Positions 18,848 through 32,817 of a stretch of 64,000 nt of DNA are shown here, one piece after another. Where the stretch lies: assembly GCF_016798245.1 (NCBI RefSeq), contig NZ_JAEUZA010000005.1:186001-250000 (forward strand). Reading direction: 5' to 3'. A program made the position numbers and the translations under genes. The notes under the pieces are model-generated. The model was given only the letters and a program-made list of their open reading frames with translations. It was not told the origin of the DNA and made no database searches. Within the stretch, counting starts at the first letter, position 1, and every line of letters begins with the position of its first letter. The stretch comes from Alkalicoccobacillus gibsonii. Lineage in GTDB: Bacteria > Bacillota > Bacilli > Bacillales > Bacillaceae_D.

Positions 18848-19464
18848 ATCACATAAATTCAGAACCCTATCACACAAATCCCTCCTCCATCACATCGATC
18901 CCGCACTCTATCACATCCATTCCTCCTCCATCACATGGGTTCAGAACCCTATCACACAAATCCCTCCTCTATCACATGGATCCCGCACCCTATCACATCA
19001 ATCCCTCCTCTATCACATGGATCCCGCACTCCATCACATCAATTCCTCCTCTATCGCATGGATCCCGCTCTCTATCACATCCATTCCTCCTCCATCACAT
19101 GGATCCCGCTCTCTATCATATCCATTCCTCCTCTATCGCATGGATCCTGCACTCCATCACATCTATTCCTCCTCCATTGCATGGATCCCTTTCTCTATCA
19201 CATCAATCCTTCCTCATCACATGGATCCCGCACCCTATCACATCAATCCTTCCTCATCACATGGATCCCGCACCCTATCACATCAATCCCTCCTCTATCG
19301 CATGGATCCCGCACCTTATAACATTAATCCCCCATCCATCGCATGGATCTCGCTCCCTATCACATCAATCCCTCCTCCATCCCATGGATCCCGCTCCCTA
19401 TCACACCAATCCCTCCTCTATCGCATAGATCCCGCACTCTATCACATCAATCCCCCTCATCCCC
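18848..19464. repeat. Tandem array, about 15 copies of a 41-bp unit made of two 20-21 bp half-units
   Basis: Thirty half-units begin with ATCACAT or a close variant, spaced 19-21 bp apart (593 bp over 29 steps). Type A half-units run ATCACATGGATCCCGC plus a short CT tail (21 bp, most with a BamHI-type GGATCC); type B run ATCACATCAATCCCTCCTCT (20 bp); they alternate strictly. The first and third pairs are nearly identical variants (TTCAGAACCCT), which shows an 82-bp higher-order duplication. On the minus strand the core reads GATGTGAT. The array starts right after the purD terminator. There are no stop codons on the plus strand, so all three frames look open, but the 41-bp period shifts frame at each copy. 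Confidence 0.93.
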
Positions 19465-19496
19465 AAAAAAACAGCACCCGCCTAAGCTGATGCTGT
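19465..19496 (-). terminator. Terminator of the pur operon
   Basis: ACAGCA...TGCTGT stem, with additional pairing inside, is followed on the minus strand by seven T residues, shortly after the purD stop. Confidence 0.75.
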
Positions 19497-19504
19497 CCTT
19501 TTCT

Positions 19505-22309
<2,805 letters not shown>

Positions 22310-22317
<8 letters not shown>

Positions 22318-22903
22318 TTTGTCCGTCTCCTCCTACAACTTTTGTTTCCATGATCTGCTTAACCGTTTGCGGATAAAGATTGTGTTCGATCTCTTGAATC
22401 TTCCGGAAAACATCTTCCCTTGTATCGGTCACTTCAATTAGAACTTTTTCTTGGGCAATAATTGGACCAGTATCCATCCCAGCATCTACATAATGGATCG
22501 TTACGCCTGTTTCACTTACCCCTGCTTCTAATGCCTGGCCCACTGCATCTAATCCAGGAAAAGCTGGTAATAGGGATGGATGGATATTCACGATACGACC
22601 CTCGTATGCGTTTAGTAGGGTAGAACCAATTAATCTCATGTAACCTGCTAAGCAGACAAATTCCACACCGTGCTCCTGCAAATGAGAGACTACCTTTGCT
22701 TCATAGTCTGCCTTTGTTGCAAAGTCCTTTGGTGCTAGTGCGATTGAAGGTACGCAAAACCGATCAGCCTTATCAAGCGCACCAGCACCAGGTTTATCAG
22801 AGACAAGAAGCGCCACCTCGCCACCTAATTGCTTTTGGGATGCGGCTTGCATTAAAGCTTCAGCATTTGAGCCTGTTCCTGAAGCAAATACGGCGATCTT
22901 CAT
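22310..22903 (-). CDS. purN: Phosphoribosylglycinamide formyltransferase (N10-formyl-THF dependent)
   Basis: Formylates GAR to FGAR. 197 residues of normal length. The N-terminus [16 protein letters not shown] binds the ribonucleotide phosphate. Asn106 and His108 in [13 protein letters not shown] and Asp in [12 protein letters not shown] form the catalytic triad of the family. It overlaps both neighbours (purM by 4 bp, purH by 8 bp). The PurT alternative is not present in the window. Confidence 0.97.
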
Positions 22904-23937
22904 GAATCAATGCCTCCAATAGCTACTCCTTCGCCCTCGGTTACACGACCAATAATGTATGCCTGCTCACCTTCTGCTTCAAGTGTACGAATGACATCAA
23001 GGTGCTCCTCTTCTGGAACAACAAGCATCATCCCAATTCCCATATTAAAGGTAGAGAAGAGGTCTTTTTCACTCAGTTCTCCCTCTCTTTTTAGCACATT
23101 AAAAATAGCAGGAATAGGCCAAGAGCCGTTATCAATTTCTACTTTAGTACCAGCTGGTAGCATTCTTGGGACATTTTCATAGAAACCGCCACCTGTAATG
23201 TGGGCAAGCCCATTAACAGTATGGTGTTTGATTGCAGCTAGTAATGGCTTCACATAAATCTTAGTTGGTGTTAACAATACCTCACCGAGTGAGTCTTCTA
23301 GTCCATCTACTTGATCCGTAAGAGCATATCCTGATTTCTCTAGTAAAATATGTCTTACAAGCGAGAACCCGTTGCTGTGTAAGCCACTTGAGCTAAGTCC
23401 AATAACAACGTTACCGGGCTTGATTGCATCGCCCGTAATCAGTGCGGACTTCTCAACAGCTCCAACAGAAAACCCTGCTAGGTCATATTCTTCTGGATCA
23501 TACATCCCCGGCATCTCCGCTGTTTCACCGCCAATAAGAGCACATCCAGCCTGTTCACAGCCATCCGCCACTCCTTTAACAATGGCTTCAATTCGCGCTG
23601 GATCAGCCTTTCCACATGCAATATAATCAAGGAAATAAAGCGGCTCTGCACCCTGAACAACAATATCGTTTACACACATAGCAACGGCATCTACACCGAT
23701 TGTGTCATGCTTATCCATCATAAAAGCAAGCATAAGCTTCGTTCCTACACCGTCTGTTCCGGATACAAGGACGGGCTCTTTGTAATTTAAGGACGATAGA
23801 TCGAAGTTGCCTCCAAATCCACCTAGCCCTCCAAGAACACCTGCGCGAGCTGTTCGTTTAACATGCTGTCCCATTCGTTTCACTGATTCATAGCCTGCTT
23901 CAATATCAACGCCGGCTTGTTTGTATGCATCTGACAT
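22900..23937 (-). CDS. purM: Phosphoribosylformylglycinamidine cyclo-ligase (AIR synthetase)
   Basis: Converts FGAM to AIR with ATP. 345 residues. [19 protein letters not shown] is the typical N-terminus. [50 protein letters not shown] and [11 protein letters not shown] are family blocks. The frame extends 35 codons further upstream inside purF, but only ATG 23937 (after AAAGGGAGG) gives the conserved start. It follows purF by 20 bp. Confidence 0.97.
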   Translation of the reverse strand: MSDAYKQAGVDIEAGYESVKRMGQHVKRTARAGVLGGLGGFGGNFDLSSLNYKEPVLVSGTDGVGTKLMLAFMMDKHDTIGVDAVAMCVNDIVVQGAEPLYFLDYIACGKADPARIEAIVKGVADGCEQAGCALIGGETAEMPGMYDPEEYDLAGFSVGAVEKSALITGDAIKPGNVVIGLSSSGLHSNGFSLVRHILLEKSGYALTDQVDGLEDSLGEVLLTPTKIYVKPLLAAIKHHTVNGLAHITGGGFYENVPRMLPAGTKVEIDNGSWPIPAIFNVLKREGELSEKDLFSTFNMGIGMMLVVPEEEHLDVIRTLEAEGEQAYIIGRVTEGEGVAIGGIDS

Positions 23938-23957
23938 GCGAATGCTGCCTCCCTTTA

Positions 23958-25370
23958 TTACACCTTTGCGTGTGGATGAACTGTATCTGCGTAAATTTCT
24001 GTAGGATATTCTCCTGTGAAACAAGCCAAGCATTGACCACAATTACTCATCTCTGGATTCCGTCCAATTCCCTTCATTAAACCGTCCGTACTTAAAAAGG
24101 CTAAGCTATCTGCACCCATCATGTCTCGCATCTCGTCTAGCGAATGCTGCGAGGCAATCAGTTCTGAAGTGGTAGATGTATCAATCCCGTAGAAGCAAGG
24201 ATGCTTAATTGGAGGAGAACTGATACGCACATGAACCTCAAGTGCGCCGGCTTCCTTTAACATGTTCACAATTCTACGACTTGTTGTTCCACGAACTATC
24301 GAGTCATCTATCATAACCACTCGTTTGCCTTCAACTACACCACGAACGGCAGAGAGCTTCATCTTCACACCTTGTTCACGTAGCTCCTGCGAAGGCTGAA
24401 TGAAGGTACGTCCAACATAGCGATTCTTAATTAACCCGAGTTCGTACGGGATCCCCGTTTGCTCTGCATATCCAATGGCTGCTGAAATACTAGAGTCTGG
24501 CACACCTGTCACCACGTCTGCTTCAATTGGCGCTTCAATGGCAAGCTGTTTCCCTAGCTGTTTTCTTGCTGTATGAACGTTAATCGTTTCTACGTTACTA
24601 TCAGGGCGAGCAAAGTACACATACTCCATGCTACAGATCGCAGGATTTGGAGATTTGTCATATTGTTCACTACGTAATCCATTGTCATCAATGATGACCA
24701 TTTCTCCAGGTAGTACGTCGCGTTCATAGGTTGCACCGATGATGTCAAAGGCACAGGTTTCAGAAGCGACAACGTACGCCTCACCAATGCGACCAATCGC
24801 AAGTGGTCTCAGTCCGTTTGGATCCATAGCAACAATGAGTTGATGTTCATTCATCACCGCAAATGCATAGGCTCCTTTGAGCATAGCAAGCGCGTGGCGG
24901 AATTGGTCTTCTAAAGACCAATAGCCACTACGCTTAATGAGGTGCGCGAGTACTTCTGTATCAGATGTTGATTGAAAGATACTTCCTTGGTTTTCAAGCT
25001 GAAGCTTAAGGTTATTGGCATTCACAATGTTTCCGTTATGTGCAATGGCCAGTCCGCCTACCTGTGAGCGAAACATAAGTGGTTGGACATTCGCGAATCC
25101 ACCGCCGCCAGCCGTTGCGTAACGAACATGACCGATCGCCGCCGAGCCGTGAAGAGAATGTAAGGTTTGTTGGTCAAAGACTTCATTTACAAGTCCTAGG
25201 CCTTTATGAACATTTAACGTGTCTCCGTCAGAAACAACGATACCTGCTCCTTCCTGACCACGATGCTGAAGACTATGCAAACCATAGTACGTAATTTGCG
25301 CTGCGTCCTTATGTCCCCAAACAGCAAATACTCCACACTCTTCATTTAAGCCTTTTATTTCAGCAAACAT
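23958..25370 (-). CDS. purF: Amidophosphoribosyltransferase
   Basis: First committed enzyme of purine synthesis: PRPP plus glutamine to phosphoribosylamine. 470 residues. An 11-residue propeptide [11 protein letters not shown] precedes the catalytic Cys12 (CGVFAVWG), as in the self-processed Bacillus enzyme. The N-terminal nucleophile glutaminase has HRGQEGAGI and GHVRYAT; the C-terminal PRTase has the PRPP loop [13 protein letters not shown]. Cys residues in NCGQCLACF fit the oxygen-sensitive 4Fe-4S cluster of this class. ATG 25370 has AAAGGAG upstream; the ORF extension to 25388 lacks support. It overlaps purL by 16 bp. Confidence 0.97.
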   Translation of the reverse strand: MFAEIKGLNEECGVFAVWGHKDAAQITYYGLHSLQHRGQEGAGIVVSDGDTLNVHKGLGLVNEVFDQQTLHSLHGSAAIGHVRYATAGGGGFANVQPLMFRSQVGGLAIAHNGNIVNANNLKLQLENQGSIFQSTSDTEVLAHLIKRSGYWSLEDQFRHALAMLKGAYAFAVMNEHQLIVAMDPNGLRPLAIGRIGEAYVVASETCAFDIIGATYERDVLPGEMVIIDDNGLRSEQYDKSPNPAICSMEYVYFARPDSNVETINVHTARKQLGKQLAIEAPIEADVVTGVPDSSISAAIGYAEQTGIPYELGLIKNRYVGRTFIQPSQELREQGVKMKLSAVRGVVEGKRVVMIDDSIVRGTTSRRIVNMLKEAGALEVHVRISSPPIKHPCFYGIDTSTTSELIASQHSLDEMRDMMGADSLAFLSTDGLMKGIGRNPEMSNCGQCLACFTGEYPTEIYADTVHPHAKV

Positions 25371-27571
25371 GGAATGGCTCCTTTCCAAGCCTTAACGATT
25401 TCTTCTTGAGACAGATCGAGAACAGCCTTGCCATTCTCATCACATACGACCAATTGATTTTCATTTGTTACTTCACCAATACATTCTGCATCCACAATCG
25501 CTTCAAATGCTGTGCGATGTTCAGGAGAAACGGTAACAACAAAACGAGATTGACTCTCTGCAAAAAGATGAACCGGGTTTGTTCCTTCTTGTTGAACACG
25601 AACACCCACGGTACCAGAAGTCATCCCTTCTGCTAATGCAACCGCGAGTCCACCTTCAGACACATCATGAGCTGATGCAACAAGTCCTGATTGGATCGCT
25701 TTTAGAAGTTGTTCTAAACGAGCTTTCTCAAGTGACAAATCAATCTCAGGTGCCTTACCGAAAATACGTCCTTCTTGAAGCTTTTGAAGCTCACTTCCGC
25801 TAAATTCAGGCTTTGTTTCCCCAAGAAGATAAACTAGATCTCCTACTGCCTTGTAGTCCTGCGTAGTAATATGATCAAGATCTTCAATTAAACCAACCAT
25901 GCCAATAACAGGCGTTGGATAAATGGCTCCACCCGTTGTTTCATTGTAAAGAGATACGTTTCCTCCAATAACAGGTGTTTCAAGCGTACGGCAAGCTTCA
26001 CTCATTCCATCTGTTGATGTTTCAAGCTGCCAGAAGATCTCAGGCTTATCTGGGCTACCGTAGTTTAAGCAGTCTGTAACTCCAAGGGGTACGCCACCAG
26101 ATGCAACGATATTACGCGCTGCCTCGGCAACTGCAATTTTGCCACCCACTTCAGGATCTAGGTATAGATAACGGGAATTACAATCTGTTGTCATTGCAAG
26201 TGCTTTACGTGTATCTCGGATACGCACAACAGCCGCATCAGAGCCTGGTGATACCACCGTATTTGTTTGAACCATATAATCGTATTGATCGTAGACCCAT
26301 TCCTTACTAGCAATGGTTGGCTGAGCTAATAGATTAAGTAATGTTTCATTAAAGTCTTCTACTTTAGGTACATAAGTAGCTTGTTCTTGGAACTCCTTGT
26401 AATAAGCTGGTACAGATGAAGGCTTGTGATAAACAGGTGCTTCTTCAGCTAATGCATCTACAGGAACATCCGCTGCTACTTCACCGTTATGCATAAGACG
26501 AAGACGTTTGTCATCTGTTACATAACCAACTTCTGCCGAAAGAAGTCCCCAGCGATCCACGATTTCTTTAATTTCTGCTTCTCTTCCTTTTTTGACAACG
26601 ATCAGCATACGCTCTTGGGATTCAGATAACATCATTTCATAAGCTGTCATGCCTTTTTCACGTTGTGGAATAAGGTCTAGATTCATCACAATTCCAGAAC
26701 CAGCTTTACTTGCCATCTCTGCTGAAGATGAAGTCAGTCCAGCCGCACCCATGTCTTGAATTCCGACTAATGCGTCACTTTGAATCAACTCAAGGCATGC
26801 TTCGAGTAAAAGCTTCTCCATAAATGGATCTCCTACTTGAACGGCTGGGCGTTTCTCTTCTGAACTTTCACTTAACTCTTCAGATGCAAAGGTTGCACCG
26901 TGAATCCCATCTCGGCCTGTGCTTGCTCCAACGTACATCACTGTGTTTCCTACACCTTTTGCTTGGCCTTTTTGAATATCTTTGTGATCAATTAATCCAA
27001 CACACATAGCATTTACTAGAGGGTTGCCTTCATAACAAGGATCGAATTGTACTTCTCCGCCAACTGTTGGGACACCAATACAGTTTCCGTATCCTGCAAT
27101 TCCTGCAACAACCTCTTCAAAAAGGTAGCGTACCTTTGGAGACGTTAGTTCACCAAATCGAAGGGAATTTAAAATAGAGATTGGTCGTGCACCCATTGAG
27201 AACACATCACGCAAAATTCCGCCAACTCCGGTTGCGGCTCCTTGATATGGTTCAATTGCTGAAGGATGGTTGTGACTTTCAATTTTGAAAACAACCGCCT
27301 GCTCATCACCAATATCAATGATTCCAGCACCTTCACCAGGTCCTTGAAGAACTTTTTCACCTGTTACAGGGAACTTCTTAAGAAGTACCTTTGAGTTTTT
27401 GTAGCTGCAATGCTCTGACCACATAACTGAGAATAATCCGGTTTCTGTGTAGTTAGGGGTGCGTCCTAAAATCTCTTCAACAAGCTGGAATTCATCATCA
27501 GTTAAACCCATAGCCTGATACAGCTTTTCTTTTTTTACCTGTTCAGATGTTGGTTCAACGAGTAGTGACAT
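25355..27571 (-). CDS. purL: Phosphoribosylformylglycinamidine synthase subunit PurL
   Basis: ATP-dependent synthetase subunit that makes FGAM from FGAR, using ammonia channelled from PurQ in a complex with PurS. 738 residues, the small-type PurL of Gram-positives. Blocks include [88 protein letters not shown] and [16 protein letters not shown]. It overlaps purQ by 17 bp and purF by 16 bp. Confidence 0.97.
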   Translation of the reverse strand: MSLLVEPTSEQVKKEKLYQAMGLTDDEFQLVEEILGRTPNYTETGLFSVMWSEHCSYKNSKVLLKKFPVTGEKVLQGPGEGAGIIDIGDEQAVVFKIESHNHPSAIEPYQGAATGVGGILRDVFSMGARPISILNSLRFGELTSPKVRYLFEEVVAGIAGYGNCIGVPTVGGEVQFDPCYEGNPLVNAMCVGLIDHKDIQKGQAKGVGNTVMYVGASTGRDGIHGATFASEELSESSEEKRPAVQVGDPFMEKLLLEACLELIQSDALVGIQDMGAAGLTSSSAEMASKAGSGIVMNLDLIPQREKGMTAYEMMLSESQERMLIVVKKGREAEIKEIVDRWGLLSAEVGYVTDDKRLRLMHNGEVAADVPVDALAEEAPVYHKPSSVPAYYKEFQEQATYVPKVEDFNETLLNLLAQPTIASKEWVYDQYDYMVQTNTVVSPGSDAAVVRIRDTRKALAMTTDCNSRYLYLDPEVGGKIAVAEAARNIVASGGVPLGVTDCLNYGSPDKPEIFWQLETSTDGMSEACRTLETPVIGGNVSLYNETTGGAIYPTPVIGMVGLIEDLDHITTQDYKAVGDLVYLLGETKPEFSGSELQKLQEGRIFGKAPEIDLSLEKARLEQLLKAIQSGLVASAHDVSEGGLAVALAEGMTSGTVGVRVQQEGTNPVHLFAESQSRFVVTVSPEHRTAFEAIVDAECIGEVTNENQLVVCDENGKAVLDLSQEEIVKAWKGAIPCLLK

Positions 27572-28238
27572 GAGAGTCCCTCCAGTTTTTTAGAATAGAT
27601 TGAAATAATGGTAGCCCTTGGTCACTGCCAAGAAGCTCTTCTACTGCACGCTCAGGGTGAGGCATCATACCAAGTACATTTCCTGCCTCGTTCACAATCC
27701 CTGCAATCTGATGACGCGATCCATTTACATTCTCGCTATATCGGAACACAATTTGATTATTTGCTTCAAGTGCTTGGTAGGTTTCCTCGTCACATTCATA
27801 GTTTCCTTCTCCATGTGCGACAGGGATCGTAATCTCTTGTCCCTTTGTATAAGCTGTTGTGAACAATGTATCTGCATTTTCTACTGATAGTTGTACTGGA
27901 CGACAGATGAACTTTAGTCCTTCGTTACGCTTCATTGCACCCGGAAGTAAACCAGCCTCTAAGAGAACCTGGAACCCATTACACACACCAAGAACGGGTA
28001 CGCCTGCATTTGCCGCTTCAATAACCGCGTTCATAATTGGAGCAAATCTAGCAATGGCACCTGAACGCAGGTAGTCACCGTGTGAGAAACCACCCGGCAA
28101 GAGAATGCCATCATACCCATCAAGTGAGGTATCGTTGTGCCACACGTAATCAACCTCTTCCCCAAGCTGGTCGCGGATAGCATGGTACATATCCGCGTCG
28201 CAGTTCGAGCCTGGAAATACTATGACCGCAAACTTCAT
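27555..28238 (-). CDS. purQ: Phosphoribosylformylglycinamidine synthase subunit PurQ (glutaminase)
   Basis: Class I glutamine amidotransferase that releases ammonia for PurL. 227 residues with the catalytic triad visible: Cys86 in [11 protein letters not shown], and His194 and Glu196 in [15 protein letters not shown]-terminal [13 protein letters not shown] and [17 protein letters not shown] are PurQ-specific. It overlaps purS by 4 bp and purL by 17 bp, so the three complex subunits are translationally linked. Confidence 0.97.
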   Translation of the reverse strand: MKFAVIVFPGSNCDADMYHAIRDQLGEEVDYVWHNDTSLDGYDGILLPGGFSHGDYLRSGAIARFAPIMNAVIEAANAGVPVLGVCNGFQVLLEAGLLPGAMKRNEGLKFICRPVQLSVENADTLFTTAYTKGQEITIPVAHGEGNYECDEETYQALEANNQIVFRYSENVNGSRHQIAGIVNEAGNVLGMMPHPERAVEELLGSDQGLPLFQSILKNWRDSHVTTR

Positions 28239-28486
28239 GAAGAGACAACCTCCTCAATTTCATAGCTATAGTCTTCAATAACGGTATTCGCTAAAAGCTT
28301 CTCGCACATTTCTTTTACACGAGCGTCCACGTCACTTGTATCTGCAAGTGTCAGCTCCATGTATTTTCCGATACGTACTTCTTGTACTTCCTTATACTCC
28401 ATCGTGTGTAGCGCATTTTGAACCGCTACTCCTTGTGGATCAAGAACACTTTCTCTTAACGTTACGTAGACTTTAACTTTATACAT
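28235..28486 (-). CDS. purS: Phosphoribosylformylglycinamidine synthase subunit PurS
   Basis: 83-residue small subunit that bridges PurL and PurQ. Typical features are [28 protein letters not shown] and a short alpha/beta fold ending in [12 protein letters not shown]. Its start overlaps the stop of purC by one base and its stop overlaps purQ by four. Confidence 0.95.
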   Translation of the reverse strand: MYKVKVYVTLRESVLDPQGVAVQNALHTMEYKEVQEVRIGKYMELTLADTSDVDARVKEMCEKLLANTVIEDYSYEIEEVVSS

Positions 28487-29196
28487 TATTGGCCTCCCAA
28501 GCGTGTTAGTATTTCCTGATATCCATCTTGCAAGTTTCCTAGATTACGACGAAACAGATCTTTATCTAACTTCTGGTTTGTTTTTATATCCCATAGGCGA
28601 CATGTGTCAGGTGAAATCTCATCAGCTAAAAGGAGCTTTCCTTCGTTCGTACGACCAAATTCTAATTTAAAATCAACAAGCCTTACACCAATTCCTGCAA
28701 ACAACTCTACTAATAACTCATTTACTTTTTTTGCTTGTATTTTAAGAGATTCAACCTCTTCGGCTGTTGCTGCTTCAAGGAGATACACATGATCCTCTGT
28801 GATGAGAGGATCTCCTAATGCATCATCCTTGTAATAGAACTCAACGATTGGTTCAACAAGTGGCGTGCCTTCTTCTATCCCAAGACGCTTCGCCATGCTT
28901 CCAGCTACGACATTGCGGACAACCACTTCAAGTGGAACGATCTCCACCTGACGCACAAGCTGCTCCGTGTCAGATAATCTCCGAATAAAGTGACTTTGAA
29001 GCCCTTTTTCATTCAAGTGAGTAAAGATTAACGTGGAAATTTCATTATTCAATCTCGCCTTACCTTCAAGCGTATCCTTTTTCTCTCCATTAAATGCTGT
29101 TGCATCATCCTTATAAGTGACCCAAAGAACACCCGGTTCAGACGTTTGATAAATTCGTTTTGCTTTTCCTTCGTAAAGCTGTTGCTGCTTTTCCAT
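28486..29196 (-). CDS. purC: SAICAR synthetase
   Basis: Joins aspartate to CAIR with ATP. 236 residues. KQQQLYEGKAKRIYQT at the N-terminus, KDDATAFNGEKK, LEVVVRNVVAGSMAKR and DFKLEFGRTNEGKLLLADEISPDTCRLWD are the family signatures. A GGAGGTC ribosome site precedes the ATG. It lies 20 bp after purB. Confidence 0.97.
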   Translation of the reverse strand: MEKQQQLYEGKAKRIYQTSEPGVLWVTYKDDATAFNGEKKDTLEGKARLNNEISTLIFTHLNEKGLQSHFIRRLSDTEQLVRQVEIVPLEVVVRNVVAGSMAKRLGIEEGTPLVEPIVEFYYKDDALGDPLITEDHVYLLEAATAEEVESLKIQAKKVNELLVELFAGIGVRLVDFKLEFGRTNEGKLLLADEISPDTCRLWDIKTNQKLDKDLFRRNLGNLQDGYQEILTRLGGQ

Positions 29197-29216
29197 TGGT
29201 GTGGACCTCCTAAGGT

Positions 29217-30512
29217 TTACTGTAAGCCAAGGCGACTAAAAATCGTGTCTACATGCTTTAAGTGGTGCTCGTAGTTAAAGCATTCGTCAATTTCTTCCTT
29301 AGTTAGCACCGCTGTAATGCGCTCTTCTGCATCAACAAGCTCGCGGAATTGAATACCCTCTTCCCAAGCTTGTGTAGCTTTTGGTTGGACAAGATCATAT
29401 GCTTCCTCACGAACCATGCCCTTATCAATAAGAGAAAGGAGTACGCGTTGAGAGTAAATCAACCCGTATGTACGCGTCATATTACGCTTCATGTTTTCAG
29501 GGAAAACTGTAAGATTCTTCACGATATTTGAGAAACGATTTAACATGTAATTCAGACCGATTGTGGCATCTGGTAAAATCACTCGTTCAGCAGATGAGTG
29601 AGAGATATCACGCTCGTGCCATAGTGGTACGTTTTCGTAGGCTGTCAGCATGTAGCCTCTAATTAAACGAGCAAGCCCAGTCATATTTTCAGAACCGATT
29701 GGGTTACGTTTGTGTGGCATCGCAGACGATCCTTTTTGACCTTTCGCGAAAAATTCTTCGACTTCACGCGTCTCACTCTTTTGAAGACCTCGAATCTCAA
29801 CAGCAAATTTCTCTACAGATGTTGCAATCAGAGCAAGAGTTGCCATGTATTCTGCATGTCGATCACGCTGCAGGGTTTGAGTAGAGATTGGTGCTGCATT
29901 CAGTCCAAGCTTTTCACAAACAAGCTGCTCAATCTGTGGGTCAATGTTGGCATAGGTTCCAACAGCACCAGACAGCTTACCAAAACGTACACCTTCTGCT
30001 GCGTGCTTAAAGCGTTCAATGTTTCGCTTCATTTCCTCATACCATAAGCCAAGCTTCAAACCAAATGTGGTTGGCTCTGCATGAACTCCATGAGTACGGC
30101 CCATCATTACCGTGTATTTGTGCTCAATGGCTTTATTTTTTAAGATTTCAAGAAAACGATCTAAGTCAGCAGCTAAAATATCATTCGCTTGTTTAAGTAA
30201 ATAAGAAAGGGCCGTATCTACAACATCCGTTGACGTCAATCCGTAATGAACCCATTTGCGCTCTTCTCCAAGTGTCTCAGATACCGCACGCGTAAATGCC
30301 ACAACATCATGTCTTGTCTCTTCTTCAATTTCAAGAATACGTGCGATGTCAAAGCTCGCATGCTCGCGAATCTTTTGTACATCTTCCTTTGGAATCATTC
30401 CTAGCTCAGACCAAGCTTCACACGCAACAATCTCAACTTCTAGCCACGCATTATAACGGTTTTCATCAGTCCAAATGGCGCCCATTTCCGGACGAGTATA
30501 ACGTTCAATCAT
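29217..30512 (-). CDS. purB: Adenylosuccinate lyase
   Basis: Cleaves both SAICAR to AICAR and adenylosuccinate to AMP. 431 residues, fumarase/aspartase superfamily. [20 protein letters not shown] start, [30 protein letters not shown] (catalytic His region) and the signature loop [16 protein letters not shown] are all present. It lies 30 bp downstream of purK. Confidence 0.97.
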   Translation of the reverse strand: MIERYTRPEMGAIWTDENRYNAWLEVEIVACEAWSELGMIPKEDVQKIREHASFDIARILEIEEETRHDVVAFTRAVSETLGEERKWVHYGLTSTDVVDTALSYLLKQANDILAADLDRFLEILKNKAIEHKYTVMMGRTHGVHAEPTTFGLKLGLWYEEMKRNIERFKHAAEGVRFGKLSGAVGTYANIDPQIEQLVCEKLGLNAAPISTQTLQRDRHAEYMATLALIATSVEKFAVEIRGLQKSETREVEEFFAKGQKGSSAMPHKRNPIGSENMTGLARLIRGYMLTAYENVPLWHERDISHSSAERVILPDATIGLNYMLNRFSNIVKNLTVFPENMKRNMTRTYGLIYSQRVLLSLIDKGMVREEAYDLVQPKATQAWEEGIQFRELVDAEERITAVLTKEEIDECFNYEHHLKHVDTIFSRLGLQ

Positions 30513-30542
30513 GTAAGTAAGCCTCCATATAGTATCTATAAA

Positions 30543-31676
30543 TTAGTTCATTGCTTCTTTTTTAAATTGCTCAAGCTGACTAAGTGCATCTTCTACTGTA
30601 TCTGCAAGAACAGTTAGGTGACCCATCTTCCGTTTTTCCTTGGCTTCGGCCTTCCCATACAGATGCAGTGAAATATCACCTAGTAGATGTAGCTTCTCAT
30701 ATAAAGGCTCGATATCCTCACCGAGTAGATTCTCCATCACAACTGGCTTTAAAAGCTCCGTACTACCAAGTGGTAACCCACACACAGCTCTAATTTGCTG
30801 TTCAAATTGTGATGTCCGGCAAGCCTCAATCGTATAATGCCCTGAGTTATGTGGACGTGGAGCAATCTCATTCACTAGAATGTGTCCATCCTCTTGAACA
30901 AACATTTCAACTGCAAGTGTTCCAACTACTTCAAGGCCTTCAGCAAGCTTTAAAGCAATGGCTCGTGCTTCTTTAGCAGTTTCCGCAGAGATACGTGCTG
31001 GCACGATAGACTGGTGCAGAATATTGTTCTTATGAATATTTTCGGCTACAGGGAAGGTACTCGATTCTCCATTACGCGTGCGAGTCACAATAACTGAAAC
31101 CTCACACTGAAATGAAATCCACCCTTCCAAAACAAGCTCGCCTGCTTGAATAAGCTCTGTCGCAGCCTGCTCTAGCTCTTCAAACGTATGAACAACAGCC
31201 TGGCCTTTTCCATCGTAACCACCTCGACACGTTTTCAAAACAGCCGGAAGTCCAACGGTTTCATAAGCTGATTGAATGTCAGAGAGTGACGAAACCTCTG
31301 CATAGGGTGCCACAGGTACGCCTAATGATTCAATTGTTCGTTTTTCTGTTAGTCGATGCTGACTGACCCGTAACACGTCAAACCCCTGAGGAAAATCAAC
31401 ATGTTCTGTCAGCCACTTCGCCGTTGATTCATCTATATTTTCAAACTCATATGTGATTACATCACTTACCTCTGCAAGCTTAGCTGCTCCGTCAAGATCG
31501 TCATACTTTGCTTCAATCACATGATCAGCTACTTGAGCACACGGGGAATCGTGTCCTGGTTCCAAAACCGCAATACGATAACCCATTTGCTTCGCTGATT
31601 GAGCCATCATTCTTCCTAACTGTCCACCACCGATCATGCCGATGGTTGCTCCAGGTTTTACTAATACATCGCTCAT
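30543..31676 (-). CDS. purK: 5-(carboxyamino)imidazole ribonucleotide synthase
   Basis: ATP-grasp enzyme carboxylating AIR with bicarbonate to N5-CAIR. 377 residues. [21 protein letters not shown] at the N-terminus, [28 protein letters not shown] (ATP-binding) and [21 protein letters not shown] near the C-terminus. It overlaps purE by 4 bp. A slightly degenerate AGGTAGTGATACG region carries the ribosome site within purE. Confidence 0.97.
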   Translation of the reverse strand: MSDVLVKPGATIGMIGGGQLGRMMAQSAKQMGYRIAVLEPGHDSPCAQVADHVIEAKYDDLDGAAKLAEVSDVITYEFENIDESTAKWLTEHVDFPQGFDVLRVSQHRLTEKRTIESLGVPVAPYAEVSSLSDIQSAYETVGLPAVLKTCRGGYDGKGQAVVHTFEELEQAATELIQAGELVLEGWISFQCEVSVIVTRTRNGESSTFPVAENIHKNNILHQSIVPARISAETAKEARAIALKLAEGLEVVGTLAVEMFVQEDGHILVNEIAPRPHNSGHYTIEACRTSQFEQQIRAVCGLPLGSTELLKPVVMENLLGEDIEPLYEKLHLLGDISLHLYGKAEAKEKRKMGHLTVLADTVEDALSQLEQFKKEAMN

Positions 31677-32164
31677 AGCGTATCACTACTCGCAAGGACT
31701 GCTTCTTCCTTTTCCTTACGCTTGGTTAGCACGGCATCCTGTACTGCTTGATTCGTTGTCCCAACAATTTGTGCTGCAAGGATTCCTGCATTAGTCGCAC
31801 CTGCCCTACCAATGGCGACAGTCGCTACTGGAACACCGCCTGGCATTTGAACAATTGACAAAAGCGAATCAAGTCCATTAAGTGCCTTGGATTGAACCGG
31901 AACACCAATCACTGGTATTGGCGTTTTAGCAGCAACCATACCTGGTAGATGTGCGGCTCCTCCTGCTCCAGCAATGATAACTTTTAGCCCCCGTTCAACA
32001 GCTTGCTCAGCATATTGAAACATCAGGTCTGGTGTACGATGAGCAGAAACAACTTTCTTTTCATACGGAACATTTAACTCATCCAACATGTCACACGCGT
32101 GTTTCATCGTTTCCCAATCAGATGTACTTCCCATGATTACGCCAACTACTGGCTCCATCACCAT
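31673..32164 (-). CDS. purE: N5-carboxyaminoimidazole ribonucleotide mutase
   Basis: Moves the carboxylate of N5-CAIR to give CAIR. About 160-164 residues, class I Pur[50 protein letters not shown] and [33 protein letters not shown] are invariant blocks. Four closely spaced possible starts (ATG 32167, ATG 32164, GTG, ATG 32158) follow GAGGGAG; spacing favours 32164. It is the first gene of the operon, behind a riboswitch leader. Confidence 0.96.
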   Translation of the reverse strand: MVMEPVVGVIMGSTSDWETMKHACDMLDELNVPYEKKVVSAHRTPDLMFQYAEQAVERGLKVIIAGAGGAAHLPGMVAAKTPIPVIGVPVQSKALNGLDSLLSIVQMPGGVPVATVAIGRAGATNAGILAAQIVGTTNQAVQDAVLTKRKEKEEAVLASSDTL

Positions 32165-32198
32165 CATTCACTCCCTCGTATGACTGCTTGTTTCAAAC

Positions 32199-32228
32199 AA
32201 AAAAACGCAGAATCAGATCCTAATCTGC
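32199..32228 (-). terminator. Attenuator terminator of the purE riboswitch
   Basis: The minus strand has GCAGA..TCTGC with inner pairing, then CG and a run of seven T, between the aptamer and the purE start. Premature termination here is expected when guanine or hypoxanthine is bound. Confidence 0.8.
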
Positions 32229-32307
32229 ACAATGAGAGAAAGACAGCTAATTCCGCGCTTGACGCACCCTCACTACAAGAAAAAAGTAGACGAAAGCGCG
32301 ATATCTT

Positions 32308-32379
32308 CCCTCATAGTCTGATAGTTTACGGTTATCAGGTAGAAACGTATGGGCCATATTCCCAAAATTATATGAGGTG
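32308..32379 (-). ncRNA. Guanine/hypoxanthine riboswitch (G-box) upstream of purE
   Basis: All elements of the purine aptamer are readable on the minus strand: P1 CCTCATA/TATGAGG, J1/2 TATAAT, L2 AATATGG, J2/3 GTTTCTACC, L3 CCGTAAA and 3' core GACTATG. The C in GACTA is the specificity base (C74), which selects guanine or hypoxanthine over adenine. A terminator follows about 80 nt downstream. Confidence 0.95.
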
Positions 32380-32410
32380 TTATTTCGTTTTTTATCGACA
32401 ATGCACATTA

Positions 32411-32439
32411 ATCTTACAAGGTATCTTTAAGAGTGTCAA
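32411..32439 (-). promoter_or_regulatory. Sigma-A promoter of the pur operon
   Basis: Perfect TTGACA, 17-bp spacer and TAAGAT on the minus strand. The start would be near 32404, just ahead of the aptamer. Confidence 0.88.
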
Positions 32440-32445
32440 CTAAAA

Positions 32446-32483
32446 GTCGAACGGTTATATCTAATTAAAGAATTATTGTTCGT
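32446..32483. promoter_or_regulatory. PurR operator (paired PurBoxes) upstream of purE
   Basis: Inverted CGAAC (32448-32452) and GTTCG (32478-32482) are separated by 25 bp, in contexts GTCGAACGGTTA and ATTATTGTTCGT, matching the Bacillus PurBox. The proximal box ends 8 bp from the -35 element, as in the B. subtilis pur promoter. The distal box overlaps the stop codon of yebG. Confidence 0.85.
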
Positions 32484-32673
32484 CTTCCTCCAATATTCCT
32501 TCAAAAATAATCTGCTGATGGCTGATAACTGGAGTTTTTGAGCCATTTTCCTTAAAAACAGGCTTCTCCATCCGACGAACAGGACGATATCCCTCCTTCT
32601 TCATACGATCGAGGCAATCTGCTATACTCTCCTCTGTTCCAACACTAAATTGCTGTTTACGTTTCTTAGCCAA
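32473..32673 (-). CDS. yebG: NETI motif-containing small protein, YebG-like
   Basis: 66 residues. The block EESIADCLDRMKKEGYRPVRRMEKPVF matches the NETI/YebG family found directly upstream of purE in bacilli; here the motif itself is changed to EESI. Function unknown. The start is TTG at 32673 after AGGGGGAG, 5 nt upstream. Its 3' end contributes one PurBox of the pur promoter. Confidence 0.85.
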   Translation of the reverse strand: MAKKRKQQFSVGTEESIADCLDRMKKEGYRPVRRMEKPVFKENGSKTPVISHQQIIFEGILEEDEQ

Positions 32674-32775
32674 CCTAACTCCCCCTAAATAATCTTCATT
32701 ATAATTGTAGCATGAGGACCTCTTTCATTCGACAAAATGCAAAGATGTTAAATGAACTAGAACAGACTCAAATCA

Positions 32776-32814
32776 TACAAAATCGGCGCCATTCCGAACG
32801 GATTGGCGCCGATT
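32776..32814 (-). terminator. Terminator after the methyltransferase gene
   Basis: AATCGGCGCCA-N..-TGGCGCCGATT is a very stable stem, followed by TTTTG on the minus strand, a few bases after the stop. Confidence 0.85.
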
Positions 32815-32817
32815 CTT

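Noticed and set aside
18848-19464. CRISPR array
   Set aside because: Both half-units are conserved, the period is about 20 bp with no unique spacers of 30-40 bp, and no cas genes are present. The same applies to the 51918-52064 array.
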